From Bordetella parapertussis (GTDB taxonomy: Bacteria; Pseudomonadota; Gammaproteobacteria; Burkholderiales; SG8-41): a stretch of DNA of 36,903 nt. Position numbers and translations under genes: made by a program. The notes beneath the pieces were generated by a model. The model was not told where the DNA came from. It did not search any database and saw only the letters and a list, made by a program, of their open reading frames with translations. The first letter of the stretch is position 1, and each line of letters opens with the position of its first letter. The stretch is taken from NCBI GenBank assembly GCA_945864585.1, contig CAMBCF010000046.1, forward strand, positions 1 through 36,903. Reading direction: 5' to 3'. Shown here one piece after another: positions 7,025 to 17,054 of this stretch.

Positions 7025-7271
7025 CAACGAGCGCCCGCATACGTGCCTTTCCCTTGCGCAACTGCTGAATCGACTTGCCAAGATGAGCAGCGTTCGCCGG
7101 TGTCTTCAGTAGATGTACCGTTTCCATCCAACTATTGAAGGTTTCCAGCGACATTACCACGGCATCCGGAGAATCGCGGCGGGAAATCACTGCAACGTCT
7201 GCATCGTCGACGACCCGGTCGATGACTTGCTTCAAATTGTTTCTGGCCTCAGAGAATGAGATTACGCGCAT
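7017..7271 (-). CDS. yefM: YefM-family antitoxin
   Basis: This 84-residue Phd/YefM protein has the N-terminal DNA-binding fold (MRVISFSEARNNLKQVIDRV, then ISRRDSPDAVVMSLETFNSW) and a C-terminal helical tail (HLGKSIQQLRKGKARMRALV) that would wrap the toxin. It precedes and overlaps yoeB, the standard order for this module. AAAGGAC stands about 7 bases before the ATG at 7271. YefM represses the operon and neutralises YoeB. Lon degradation under stress is the known release mechanism in E. coli. The upstream DNA holds a TGTACA-containing palindrome of the type YefM reads. Confidence 0.92.
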   Translation of the reverse strand: MRVISFSEARNNLKQVIDRVVDDADVAVISRRDSPDAVVMSLETFNSWMETVHLLKTPANAAHLGKSIQQLRKGKARMRALVDA

Positions 7272-7275
7272 AACT

Positions 7276-7299
7276 ACTTGTCCTTTAAATTGTACAAGT
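7276..7299 (-). promoter_or_regulatory. yefM-yoeB operator candidate
   Basis: ACTTGT (7276-7281) and ACAAGT (7294-7299) form an inverted repeat whose right half overlaps the palindrome TTGTACAA (7290-7297). A TGTACA core is the known YefM recognition hexamer in E. coli. It lies 5-28 bases upstream of the yefM start. Confidence 0.6.
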
Positions 7300-7430
7300 C
7301 TAGCGCACAAGAGCACTGTTGCCAAGCACGTATTTCATACTGCACCAGCAAGCGCGTAATCTGTAACGTTTCACCGGTTCAATGCCATCTGGGCCTGCAG
7401 CGCGCAGGTTGACCAGCGACGCACGCTTTT

Positions 7431-8955
<1,525 letters not shown>

Positions 8956-8956
8956 A

Positions 8957-9436
8957 ATGTCCAGAATTGATATTAGTATTAGTTCGCAAACACTTGTTTT
9001 TAAAGACGAAAGTAAAAACGAATGTTTGACGTATTCCACCGCTACCGCGAGCAACGGTGCGGGAGAACAGTTCGGTAGCGAATGTACGCCGCGTGGCAAG
9101 CACATTGTGCGGGCGAAAATCGGCGCAGGGTGCCCAATCAATACGGTATTCATTGGCCGCAGGCCTACGGGCGAAACTTACGGCCCTGAATTAAAAGAAA
9201 AATTTCCAGATAGAGACTGGATCCTCACGCGTATATTGTGGCTTTCCGGCTGCGAAGTTGGTTTTAACCGGCTGGGCTGCGTGGATAGCATGCGGCGCTA
9301 CATCTACATTCACGCAACGCCCGATTCTGTCCCGATGGGTGTGCCGTCGTCTCATGGCTGCATACGGATGCGTGGGTACGACATAGTTGAATTATTCGAT
9401 CGGGTTCCCGTTGGAACTTTTGTATATATTGTTTAA
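8957..9436 (+). CDS. L,D-transpeptidase (YkuD family)
   Basis: The 159-residue protein ends with the YkuD catalytic block: IYIHATPD (H119), then SSHGCIRMRG with H133 and nucleophile C135, and a terminal VPVGTFVYIV strand. YkuD enzymes cross-link peptidoglycan stem peptides or attach proteins to them through the active cysteine. No signal peptide is visible. This is a compact single-domain form, as in several short proteobacterial members that carry the same PRGKH and VFIGRRPTGE segments. The ATG at 8957 follows the tadA stop by one base, which indicates coupling. An AT-rich hairpin (GAAAAC-TCTG-GTTTTC, 9454-9469) just downstream may end the transcript. Confidence 0.88.
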   Translation: MSRIDISISSQTLVFKDESKNECLTYSTATASNGAGEQFGSECTPRGKHIVRAKIGAGCPINTVFIGRRPTGETYGPELKEKFPDRDWILTRILWLSGCEVGFNRLGCVDSMRRYIYIHATPDSVPMGVPSSHGCIRMRGYDIVELFDRVPVGTFVYIV

Positions 9437-9525
9437 AAACAAATACCTACAACGAAAACTCTGGTTTTCTTAGCACAGAAACGCCTGTTCTCTGCAGGAT
9501 TTTTGTTGCGTGGCATTAATTTTTC

Positions 9526-9565
9526 ATTGTGCGTTGCAGAAAAATCGGCTAAATTGTGCGTTGCA
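9526..9565 (+). promoter_or_regulatory. Paired 13-bp direct repeats, PhaR-like sites
   Basis: ATTGTGCGTTGCA occurs at 9526-9538 and 9553-9565, 27 bases apart and 29 bases before the SDR start. The TTGTGC-x-TTGCA pattern resembles TGC-rich sites reported for PhaR-type regulators in front of polyhydroxybutyrate and phasin genes. The downstream reductase is of the acetoacetyl-CoA/acyl-ACP reductase type, so this fits, but it is inference. Confidence 0.5.
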
Positions 9566-9593
9566 ACTACACCACAAAAATCAGGGACGTTAC

Positions 9594-10334
9594 ATGCGGC
9601 TCAAGGACAAGGTAGCGATCATCACCGGTGCGGGGCGTGGCATCGGGCAGGCGACGGCAGTTAAGTTTGCATGCGAAGGCGCGAAAGTCGTGGTGTGCGA
9701 TATGAGCGCTGATTGCGTAGCCGAAACGGTCAAGTTGTGTGAAGACACCGGCGCGCAAACCTTGGGCGCCGTGGCTGATGTCACCGACGTGAAATCATTG
9801 CAAGCGATGGTACGGGCCACGCTCGCCAGGTTTGGCCGTATTGATTGTCTGGTCAACAACGCCGGTATAGTTGCCGACGCGCAAATGAAGAACATGAGCG
9901 ACGAGCAATTCGACAACGTGATCGCCGTCAACCTGAAGGGTGTTTTCAACTGCACCAAAGCGGTGGTCGATACCATGCTCGCGCAGCAGTCGGGGGTGAT
10001 TCTGAATTCATCATCCATTGTTGGCTTGTACGGCAATTTCGGTCAAACCAATTACGCTGCCGCCAAGTTCGGCGTGATCGGCATGGCCAAAACCTGGGCG
10101 CGTGAACTGGGCCGCAAAGGCATCCGTTCAAATGCCGTTTGTCCGGGATTTATCTCCACCACTCTCCTCGCGACGATTCCCGAAAAAGTCATCAAGGCGC
10201 TCGAAGACAAAGTGCCGATGGGCCGCTTGGGCAGACCTGAAGATGTGGCGAACACCTTCGCATTCCTCGCTTCGGATGATGCCAGCTACATCAATGGCGC
10301 GGTGATTGAAGTGAGTGGCGGGCTGACCATTTAA
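9594..10334 (+). CDS. SDR oxidoreductase, FabG/PhaB-like
   Basis: This 246-residue classical short-chain dehydrogenase has the cofactor motif TGAGRGIG (residues 11-18), NNAG at 88-91, and a catalytic S140/S141, Y154 and K158 (YAAAK) with N113. The highest resemblance is to NADPH-dependent 3-oxoacyl-ACP or acetoacetyl-CoA reductases (INGAVIEVSGGLTI C-terminus). The start at 9594 follows AGGGA; the longer frame from 9510 crosses the direct repeats and is unlikely. It stands alone rather than in a fab cluster, so a role in storage-polymer or side-chain metabolism is at least as likely as core fatty acid synthesis. A GNAT gene follows 13 bases later and may share its transcript. Confidence 0.88.
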   Translation: MRLKDKVAIITGAGRGIGQATAVKFACEGAKVVVCDMSADCVAETVKLCEDTGAQTLGAVADVTDVKSLQAMVRATLARFGRIDCLVNNAGIVADAQMKNMSDEQFDNVIAVNLKGVFNCTKAVVDTMLAQQSGVILNSSSIVGLYGNFGQTNYAAAKFGVIGMAKTWARELGRKGIRSNAVCPGFISTTLLATIPEKVIKALEDKVPMGRLGRPEDVANTFAFLASDDASYINGAVIEVSGGLTI

Positions 10335-10347
10335 AATTACAGTTCAT

Positions 10348-10755
10348 GTGCAAGCCGTGTCGTGGCACGAACGTGGCGCCGAATTGCAGGCGTTGCGCCG
10401 TGCGGTATTTGTGGTCGAGCAGCAGGTTCCCGAAGAAGAAGAGTGGGACCATCAGGATGCCGTCAGCCAGCATGTGCTGGCTATAGTGGACGGCGAAGCC
10501 GTCGGCACCGGACGTTTGCTGCCGGATGGTCACATCGGGCGCATGGCGGTACTCAAAGCGTGGCGTGGACGCGGCGCCGGGCGCGCGCTGCTACGCGAGC
10601 TAATCGCAATGGCGCGGTACGCCGGTTTTGCCGAGGCAGTGCTCAACGCCCAGACCCACGCGATAAAATTCTACGAAAAACAGGGGTTTGCGGCAGAGGG
10701 TGCGGAATTCATCGAGGCCGGAATTGCGCACCGCGTGATGCGGCTTAAGCTGTAA
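10348..10755 (+). CDS. GNAT family N-acetyltransferase (ElaA-like)
   Basis: This 135-residue single-domain acetyltransferase has an N-terminal ALRRAVFVVEQQVPEEEEWD block typical of ElaA-like GNATs. The acetyl-CoA pyrophosphate loop is RMAVLKAWRGRGAGRALL, and the late strand is KFYEKQGFAAEGAEFIEAGI with a terminal HRVMRLKL. Substrate is unknown. Start is GTG 10348, 13 bases after the SDR stop. Its last 11 bases overlap the convergent NRDE gene. Confidence 0.88.
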   Translation: MQAVSWHERGAELQALRRAVFVVEQQVPEEEEWDHQDAVSQHVLAIVDGEAVGTGRLLPDGHIGRMAVLKAWRGRGAGRALLRELIAMARYAGFAEAVLNAQTHAIKFYEKQGFAAEGAEFIEAGIAHRVMRLKL

Positions 10756-11518
10756 GGCTGAAGCGCTGCGTGACTTCGCCCAGATATTTACCGCGCCCGC
10801 CGAAGTTGCGCTCGCCGTAGTAAACCTCATGTTGGCGATTGACGATGACGACGGTGGACGTGCGGGTGCCGTAGCGGTCATCCACCGCAATAAATTTCGG
10901 TCCCAGTTTTTTTTCCCGCGCAACGCCCACGCCGGTGTTGGGCAGCGCATGCGCGGGCGCGACGTTGCGATCGGTAAGTATGGCGAACAGTTTTGCGGGT
11001 AACGAATCCGCATCACTTAGCAGTAACGCCGCAAGTTCACGCCGGCCGTCGCTGACTTTGGGCCACGGCGTATCGAGCAGATGATTGCTCAGGCCATGCA
11101 CACCGGGTGTAACGCGCTCAACGCCGTTGCCGTAGTTCGACAAAAACCACAGTGCATCCAGGCCGCCCGCCAGCGCGCTGAATCCGGCGTATTGTGATTG
11201 CTGCGAGGCGATGGTCTGCAGATAGGATTGTGCGGCTTCGGTGCCGGTGAGAAAACCGCCCGCCAATTCGCCACGCGAACGCGGCGCCACGCCTTTGGCA
11301 GCGCCATCACGATAATTTGTCACTGCGGCAAAACGCCCGGCACGCGTGAGGCCCATCCACGTGCCGCCCATTTCCAGATCACGTCCGCCATAGATGTGCG
11401 GATGATCATTCCAGAACGCGGCGGACGCAGCGGGTCGTGCGTAGGCTTCATCGCGATTGGCGGCGATTACCAGCGGATACTCGGCGCTTTCCTGAAATGC
11501 AAATAAAATCAGACACAT
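10745..11518 (-). CDS. NRDE (TANGO2-like) family protein
   Basis: The 257-residue protein starts MCLILFAF and has AANRDEAYARP and GGRDLEMGGTWMGL. These are hallmarks of the NRDE/TANGO2 family, which has an Ntn-hydrolase-like fold with Cys2 as the potential nucleophile. Human TANGO2 is linked to lipid and heme handling; the bacterial role is not settled. Later conserved blocks are GLSNHLLDTPWPKV and TRTSTVVIVN. It lies immediately downstream of ygfZ (4 bases), so the two are probably one transcript. Confidence 0.9.
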   Translation of the reverse strand: MCLILFAFQESAEYPLVIAANRDEAYARPAASAAFWNDHPHIYGGRDLEMGGTWMGLTRAGRFAAVTNYRDGAAKGVAPRSRGELAGGFLTGTEAAQSYLQTIASQQSQYAGFSALAGGLDALWFLSNYGNGVERVTPGVHGLSNHLLDTPWPKVSDGRRELAALLLSDADSLPAKLFAILTDRNVAPAHALPNTGVGVAREKKLGPKFIAVDDRYGTRTSTVVIVNRQHEVYYGERNFGGRGKYLGEVTQRFSLTA

Positions 11519-11522
11519 AGCG

Positions 11523-12503
11523 TTATTTTACAGGGTAGGGCAAGGCTTGCAATTGCAGCACCGGGCCGGCGGGTGATTGCCAGTGTGTCGTCGCATCCTG
11601 CAGGCCGCTGGTCTGCACCACGGCGAGCACCTCATGGTTGCCGGCATCTGCGCTAACCACGCTGACGATCATGCCGCAGGCTTGATCACCAAATACTGGC
11701 GAATAAAGTTTGTCACCCGCCCGCGGGACATCAGAGGCGACGGTGGATGCGATGCGCGCACGCACCATGCGTTGCTTCACCCTGCCGAGGTAATGCGTGC
11801 GCGCAACGATTTCCTGACCGGGATAACACCCCTTGTCGAAACTCACTGCACCGAAAAGATCGAAATTCACAGTCTGCGGTACGAACTGCTCCTGGGTCGC
11901 GGCGACCACGGTGGGTATGCCGGCTTCGATATCGAGCGCGGCCCACAGTGATTCCACGCTGGGGGATGCGGCGGCGCTCAGCGCGGCTTCAAGGCGGGTT
12001 GCGGCGGCGACGGGCGCAGCCACCAGGTAACGATCCGCCGGCAGTTTTACCATCGTCACATCGTTGCCGTGAACCACATCGTGCATTGCGGTGGGTGCGG
12101 CGCCTGCGATCGAAGCCAGCAGCAACGCTGCGCCTGCACCGGTTACGCCAAACAATATCTGATCGGCGGACACATCCGCTGCTTTCACTTTGGCCCGCAG
12201 AATGTACATCGACAGCCTTTTGCGCACGGGCTCACACAGTTCGCGCGGCAGCATTAAGATGTACGCGCCATCGCTCTGCCACAGCAGCAGGCTCGCCAGC
12301 AGGCGTCCTTTGGCGGTGCAATAGCCGGAGTATTGGCTGCGTGTTTCTGAAACCGCCTTGACGTCGTTGGTAAGCTGGCCTTGCAGGAACGCTTGCGCGT
12401 CCGCACCGTCAAATCGCAACAAACCCGACGCGGTAATTTTGCACCAACGAATTTCTGTAGCCACAGGTAGACTTAGCGCGCCAAAAAACCCAACAGCGCG
12501 CAT
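11523..12503 (-). CDS. ygfZ: YgfZ/GcvT-domain folate-binding protein
   Basis: This 326-residue protein carries the YgfZ signature K-G-C-Y-P-G-Q-E (K224-E231, with C226), preceded by FLQGQLTNDV and YCTAKGRLLASLLLW. YgfZ is a tetrahydrofolate-dependent factor needed for activity of a subset of Fe-S enzymes such as MiaB. Length is typical. The ATG at 12503 gives about 14 residues before a second possible start (GTG, at VATEIRW), and the choice is uncertain. A cysteine desulfurase lies 3.4 kb away but is not linked. The gene diverges from the Sel1 protease gene. Confidence 0.92.
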   Translation of the reverse strand: MRAVGFFGALSLPVATEIRWCKITASGLLRFDGADAQAFLQGQLTNDVKAVSETRSQYSGYCTAKGRLLASLLLWQSDGAYILMLPRELCEPVRKRLSMYILRAKVKAADVSADQILFGVTGAGAALLLASIAGAAPTAMHDVVHGNDVTMVKLPADRYLVAAPVAAATRLEAALSAAASPSVESLWAALDIEAGIPTVVAATQEQFVPQTVNFDLFGAVSFDKGCYPGQEIVARTHYLGRVKQRMVRARIASTVASDVPRAGDKLYSPVFGDQACGMIVSVVSADAGNHEVLAVVQTSGLQDATTHWQSPAGPVLQLQALPYPVK

Positions 12504-12666
12504 TGTAGCCGAGCCAGCGACGTTAAACGGCGGTTGTAAATAATTGGCATTGAGAACAATAGTTTATGTTGAGTGCCTGATTGCGCCCAAGCGCCGCCAT
12601 GGTGGCGTGGCAGGCGTATGATTAGGCGGTAAATTCAGTGGTCAGGTGCCAGGAGCAGTGGCGAGC

Positions 12667-14253
12667 ATGGTGAAATATCTAGTGGTGGTGTGCGCTCTGG
12701 CGGGTTCATGCGCGCCCTTCAGCGCATACGCCGCTGTCGCTGACGGGGTGGATGCTTACACTCGCGGGCGTTATGCCGAGGCGCGCAAGGAACTCACCGC
12801 TCCCGCTGAAGAAGGCGACGCGCAGGCGATGGCGTACATGGGCGAGATGCTGATGCGCGGCTGGGGTGGCGCGCGCGACGAGTTGAAGGCGCGCGATTAC
12901 ATCACCAGGGCACAGGCCGCCGGCGATATCCGTGCTACGTATTTACTGGGCAGCATGCATATGAGCGGCAATCTGGTGGCGCGCGACACCAGCAAGGGCG
13001 CTGACCTGGTGCGCCAGGCAGCGGACAAGGGCGAAGCCGCCGCGCAAAACCTCATCGGTGTGTGGCTCGCAAATGGCACCAACGGTTACCCCAAAGACGA
13101 AATCAACGCGCTGGCCTGGTTCAAACTCGCGGCGGATCAGAAAAACGCGGCGGCGATGCGCTCGTTCGGCGCGTTCACCGAGTTGGGGCTGGCGGGCATC
13201 ACGCAGGATTATCTGGTCGCGCTCGACTGGTATAAAAAATCCGGCGAGCTTGGCAACACGGCCAGCATGACCGCCGCCGGGCGCATCTACGCCATGGGGC
13301 ATGGGGTCAGCCCCGATGGCGCCGAGGCGCTGAGCTGGTTGCGCCGCGCGGCGGCCTTAAACAATTACGAGGCGTTTCAGTGGATCGCCAACGTCTATGA
13401 ATTCGGTCGTGGCGGCGCGGCGAAAAACGCGGTGCTGGCGTATGCGTGGTACGCCGCGATTCCCGCCAACGCCAACGAGCGTGCAGTGAAAAGCAGCGCA
13501 GCCGGCAAAGAGCGCCTGGCGAGAACATTGAGCGCCAGCGAAATGCAGGAAGCCGAAAAACAATCTAAATCCGTGGCTGGCGCCAATGCACTGAGCATCA
13601 TTACGGCACAGATTTCCGGCAAGTCCCGCGCCAGCAGCAGCCCGCGCACCGGTGTCTACGGCAGCGGCGTGGTGGTGAGCGACGCCGGCGATATCGTGAC
13701 CAACGAGCATGTGATCAATAACTGCGCGCGCATCCGCATCCAGCCGCTGGGCACACCGGTCAAAGTGGTGGCGCGCGACGCGCGCAATGACCTCGCCTTA
13801 CTGCGCGCCGACAGTGCCGGCTTGCCGCCGGCGAAATTGCGCGCGGGCCGCACTGTGCGTCCGGGCGACGACATCATTGCCATCGGGTATCCACTGAAAG
13901 GCGTGTTGTCGTCGGGGGCGGTGGTTACCACCGGCATTGTCAACGCCATGACCGGACTTAACGACGACACCTCGGCGTTTCAGATTTCCGCCACCGTGCA
14001 GCCGGGTTCCAGTGGCGGACCGATTTTTGATCGCAGCGGCAATCTTGTCGGCATCGTGCGTGCGCGCCTGCTGTCGACGGCACAAGCCAATCCGCAAAAT
14101 GTGAATTTCGGCATCAACCTGGCCACGCTCAGTAATTTTCTGGATACGCATGCGGTCGGTTACCGCAGCGCGCAACTGACAGGTAAACCCGCAGAGACGG
14201 CTGACCTGGTGGAGCGGGCGCGCAAGTCCACGGTGCAGGTGGAGTGTTATTAA
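12667..14253 (+). CDS. Exported Sel1-repeat trypsin-like serine protease
   Basis: The 528-residue precursor begins with a signal peptide (MVKYLVVVCALAGSCAPFSA, likely cleavage after AYA). Residues ~35-265 are Sel1/TPR-like repeats (A..YMGEMLMRGWGG, ATYLLGSMHMSGN, AAMRSFGAFTELGLAG, ASMTAAGRIYAMGHG). A DegP-like protease domain follows, with triad H348 (TNEHVINNC), D375 (ARNDLALLR) and S449 (QPGSSGGP). There is no PDZ domain. Periplasmic location is inferred. The start at 12667 is chosen because it gives a clean signal sequence after AGGAG (12650-12654); an upstream in-frame GTG at 12646 adds seven residues with no benefit. Sel1 repeats probably dock a protein partner or substrate. Confidence 0.88.
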   Translation: MVKYLVVVCALAGSCAPFSAYAAVADGVDAYTRGRYAEARKELTAPAEEGDAQAMAYMGEMLMRGWGGARDELKARDYITRAQAAGDIRATYLLGSMHMSGNLVARDTSKGADLVRQAADKGEAAAQNLIGVWLANGTNGYPKDEINALAWFKLAADQKNAAAMRSFGAFTELGLAGITQDYLVALDWYKKSGELGNTASMTAAGRIYAMGHGVSPDGAEALSWLRRAAALNNYEAFQWIANVYEFGRGGAAKNAVLAYAWYAAIPANANERAVKSSAAGKERLARTLSASEMQEAEKQSKSVAGANALSIITAQISGKSRASSSPRTGVYGSGVVVSDAGDIVTNEHVINNCARIRIQPLGTPVKVVARDARNDLALLRADSAGLPPAKLRAGRTVRPGDDIIAIGYPLKGVLSSGAVVTTGIVNAMTGLNDDTSAFQISATVQPGSSGGPIFDRSGNLVGIVRARLLSTAQANPQNVNFGINLATLSNFLDTHAVGYRSAQLTGKPAETADLVERARKSTVQVECY

Positions 14254-14266
14254 GCTGCGCTTCAGA

Positions 14267-14605
14267 TCACCGCCTGTCTGGCGCATCTGCATCGCTGCGT
14301 GGATTCCGGTCCTGCCCCGCCGTTGGCAATTGCGGTTTGCTGACGTCGTGCTCAATCACCCGATACTCACCGTCAACCACGCTTGCACCATTGCGGTCCA
14401 TTACCGGGCCTGCGGCGGATTGCGCGCGTTTGAGCTTGCGGATGGCCCACCACAAGCGCACGCCGATAACCGCCGCCACCAGCGCGCCCACGGCCAGCGC
14501 CACGGTGAGGAAGAAAAACCCTAGTATCACCAGCGCAATGGTGGTCAGTGTGAGCACCAGGCGAGCGATCCAGCCGGGCTTCTCTACGGCGTGCATTGTA
14601 TTCAT
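14267..14605 (-). CDS. Small inner-membrane protein
   Basis: The 112-residue protein has one long or two short membrane segments (residues ~12-50: LVLTLTTIALVILGFFFLTV, then ALAVGALVAAVIGVRLWWAI). A basic stretch (RKLKRAQ) and a polar cytoplasmic tail with the recurring DGEYRVIEHD motif seen in small betaproteobacterial membrane proteins follow. No function is known to me. The start at 14605 (MNTMHAVEKPGW) is preferred over the frame's first ATG at 14734, which adds a non-conserved, cysteine-rich stretch overlapping the divergent remnant. It converges with the protease gene. Confidence 0.7.
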   Translation of the reverse strand: MNTMHAVEKPGWIARLVLTLTTIALVILGFFFLTVALAVGALVAAVIGVRLWWAIRKLKRAQSAAGPVMDRNGASVVDGEYRVIEHDVSKPQLPTAGQDRNPRSDADAPDRR

Positions 14606-14727
14606 ACCGGCGCTCGTTAACGTTCGCAGATTGCAGTGTGCGCATTGTGATGAAGACGCCGGTAATTGTCGATCACATCGCGACCAAAATATTGCATAAA
14701 TACAACTGTTAACGCTGCGATTGGTGT

Positions 14728-14992
14728 ATGGCACGAGAGAATCAGACGCTGACCGTACTGTTTGCCGACATCACGGAGAGCAGCCGCCTCTATCAGCAAA
14801 AGACTTACCGCCGCATCTCAAACCGTTCGTGCGCCCCTTGTTTCGCGCGGCGCTGAAGGGCAGCAGTGGCGAATCGTCGATATTCCAGGTGTTGTGGCGC
14901 TCCGATAACATGGAACTGACGCGGAGGGCGTCTCCAGCACGGTGCTGTTCCGGCGCGATCGCCGCTCGCAGTTCCGCGCGTGACTGCCGCTG
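14728..14992 (+). pseudogene. Remnant of a class III adenylate/guanylate cyclase
   Basis: The first ~26 codons (MARENQTLTVLFADITESSR, then LYQQKT) are the start of a class III cyclase domain, with the metal-binding FADI motif. The frame then breaks, and another frame carries the end of the same domain plus linker (LPPHLKPFVRPLFRAALKGS, then SIFQVLWRSDNMELT). About 130 intervening residues are gone, and the downstream FHA-like part usually present is replaced by noise ending at 14992. It lies immediately upstream of a convergent cNMP-binding protein gene, so a local cyclic-nucleotide pair has lost its cyclase. Confidence 0.7.
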
Positions 14993-15016
14993 ATTGATTG
15001 CTATAAATAAATTTCG

Positions 15017-15859
15017 TTATTTGCGCAAGGAATTAAGATAGCGCAGGCGTTCCGCGAAGCCCTTGAGCAATTCAATGCCGAATAGCGGGTTGCTGGTGAC
15101 GAGTTGGGTGAAAGATTCGCGGTTGATGGTAAGCAATTTGCAGTCGCTGGTGGCCGTCACCGACGCTGCGCGCGGCGCGGAATCGACCAGCGCCATTTCG
15201 CCAAAAACACCACCCGGCCCGGCGGTTTCGACTGTTTTGCCCTCTATCGATATGGCGACACTGCCTTGCAGCAGCGCGTACATCGACGCGCCACTAGCGC
15301 CTTCCATAATGATGCTTCTGCCGCTGGGAAAAGAACTTATCGCGCCTGCGCCCAGCGCGCCCGCGATATTGTTCAGCAGTTTGCTGTTGAGCACACAGCC
15401 TGAGTTGGCGGCGGCGGCGCCCGCAAATCCGCCGTGCATGCGCAGGATCGTCAACATCAGGCGCAGGCGCGACAGCATCATGTGCATGAGCATCAGCGCG
15501 AATTCGGGTTGGCGCGACAGCGCCTGCTGAAACTGCGCGGCTTCCAGCGCGATCAGCATGCAATCGGTCTTGGCGATGGCGGTGGCCGTGCGCGGCGCAC
15601 CGGTGATGACTGCCATTTCGCCGATAATTTCACCGGCACGGGCGACGTCGAGCGATTTGCCGGCGATGGCAAGGGCAATTTCGCCGTGGATCACAAAATA
15701 CATGCGGTCACCGGCGGATCGCTCAGTCAATAAAACACCGTCTTTTTTCAGCGTCGCGGGCTTGCCATTGTTCAGAAAAAACGAGCGCGCGATTTCAACG
15801 TCGTAAACCGATTTGTCGGCTTCCTTGGTTTCAATGAAATCCAGATCCAGGTTTTCCAT
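15017..15859 (-). CDS. Tandem cyclic-nucleotide-binding domain protein
   Basis: The 280-residue protein has two Crp-type cNMP-binding domains (about residues 25-135 and 170-275). Each has its own phosphate-binding cassette: GEIIGEMAVITGAPRTATAI in the first and FGEMALVDSAPRAASV in the second. The key G-E-x-A and R-[T/A]-A residues are kept, so both may bind cAMP or cGMP. There is no HTH, membrane segment or enzymatic domain, so it should act through protein contacts, not as a transcription factor. The neighbouring cyclase gene is degraded. The start at 15859 gives MENLDLDFIE and no signal peptide. Confidence 0.88.
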   Translation of the reverse strand: MENLDLDFIETKEADKSVYDVEIARSFFLNNGKPATLKKDGVLLTERSAGDRMYFVIHGEIALAIAGKSLDVARAGEIIGEMAVITGAPRTATAIAKTDCMLIALEAAQFQQALSRQPEFALMLMHMMLSRLRLMLTILRMHGGFAGAAAANSGCVLNSKLLNNIAGALGAGAISSFPSGRSIIMEGASGASMYALLQGSVAISIEGKTVETAGPGGVFGEMALVDSAPRAASVTATSDCKLLTINRESFTQLVTSNPLFGIELLKGFAERLRYLNSLRK

Positions 15860-15903
15860 AACGGTTCCGCCAGAAGTTTATGCTGCGCAACGGGTCACAG
15901 GGC

Positions 15904-17046
15904 TCACACTGTCTTGAAGCTGCGGCAGCCGGCTATTTTGCCACGCAGATATTGTGCCGCGAAATCAATATCGGCGCTGGTATTAAAGCGGCCCACGCTG
16001 ATGCGCATCACCGTGGCTGAGGGGTCACCGCCCAGCGCCGCAATGACATGCGAGGCCTGCCCGGTAATACACGCCGAGGCCGAGGATATGGCGATATCGC
16101 TGAGCAGGTTCAGCGGTAAATCGCAATCGCTGATGCCGATGTTCAGGTTGTTGACGATGCGCGCCTCGAAATCACCGTTCAGATGTATGCCACGGATATC
16201 CCGCAGCGCCGTCCATAGCCGGTCGCGCAGCGCGCGTATGCGGGGGATTTCTGTGGCCATTTCCAGTTGTGCGATGCGAAAACATTCACCCATGCCGGCA
16301 ATCTGGTGCGTGGCGAGCGTGCCCGAGCGCAGGCCGTGCTCATGGCCGCCGCCATGCATCTGGCTGTCGACGTGTACGTCAGGCGCGTGTCTTACATACA
16401 ATGCGCCGATGCCTTTGGGCCCATACGTTTTGTGCGCGGTGAGCGACATCAAGTCCACCGCCAGGGCCTTGACGTCAATCGGCAGCTTGCCGCTGGCCTG
16501 CGCCGCATCCACATGAAACAACACGCCGCGGCTGCGGCAGATTTTTCCCAGCGCCGCGACATCCTGAATCACGCCGATTTCATTGTTGACCAGCATGACG
16601 GATGCGAGCACGGTGTCGTCGCGCAAGGCGGCTGCAAATTTTTCCAATGAAAGTAAACCGCTTGCCTCGGGCGCGAGAACGGTGACTGCAAAGCCCTGGG
16701 TCTCCAGCCAGTGCATGGTATCTAGCACGGCTTTGTGTTCGGTGGCGACAGTAACCAGATGTTTGCCGCGCTTGGAGTTGGCACTGAGGTTGGCAAATGC
16801 CGCACCCTTGATCGCGAGATTATTCGACTCGGTGGCGCCTGAGGTCCACGCAATTTCCGCCACATCGGCGTTGATCAGCGCCGCGATTTGTTCGCGCGCG
16901 CGCTCCACCGCGCGCGATGCGCTTTGCCCGAAACCATGCGTAGTGCTGGCCGGATTGCCGAACTCGCCTTTCAGATAAGGCAGCATGGCGTCAAGCACGC
17001 GCGGATCAAGCGCGGTGGTGGCGGCGTTGTCGAGGTAGATGGGCAT
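15904..17046 (-). CDS. Cysteine desulfurase, IscS/NifS-like
   Basis: This 380-residue PLP enzyme removes sulfur from cysteine as a protein-bound persulfide. Features: N-terminal YLDNAATTALDPRVL, H104 in ATEHKAVLD, D180 in FHVDAAQASGK, Schiff-base K206 in LTAHKTYGPKG, and catalytic C326 in SSASACITGQ. It is shorter than housekeeping IscS (about 404) and stands outside an isc or suf operon, so it is probably an accessory desulfurase. Some NifS-like enzymes also act on selenocysteine or supply selenium, and two selenoprotein candidates lie 11-18 kb away. A functional link is speculative. An inverted-repeat element lies immediately upstream. Confidence 0.9.
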   Translation of the reverse strand: MPIYLDNAATTALDPRVLDAMLPYLKGEFGNPASTTHGFGQSASRAVERAREQIAALINADVAEIAWTSGATESNNLAIKGAAFANLSANSKRGKHLVTVATEHKAVLDTMHWLETQGFAVTVLAPEASGLLSLEKFAAALRDDTVLASVMLVNNEIGVIQDVAALGKICRSRGVLFHVDAAQASGKLPIDVKALAVDLMSLTAHKTYGPKGIGALYVRHAPDVHVDSQMHGGGHEHGLRSGTLATHQIAGMGECFRIAQLEMATEIPRIRALRDRLWTALRDIRGIHLNGDFEARIVNNLNIGISDCDLPLNLLSDIAISSASACITGQASHVIAALGGDPSATVMRISVGRFNTSADIDFAAQYLRGKIAGCRSFKTV

Positions 17047-17054
17047 TTACGGCG

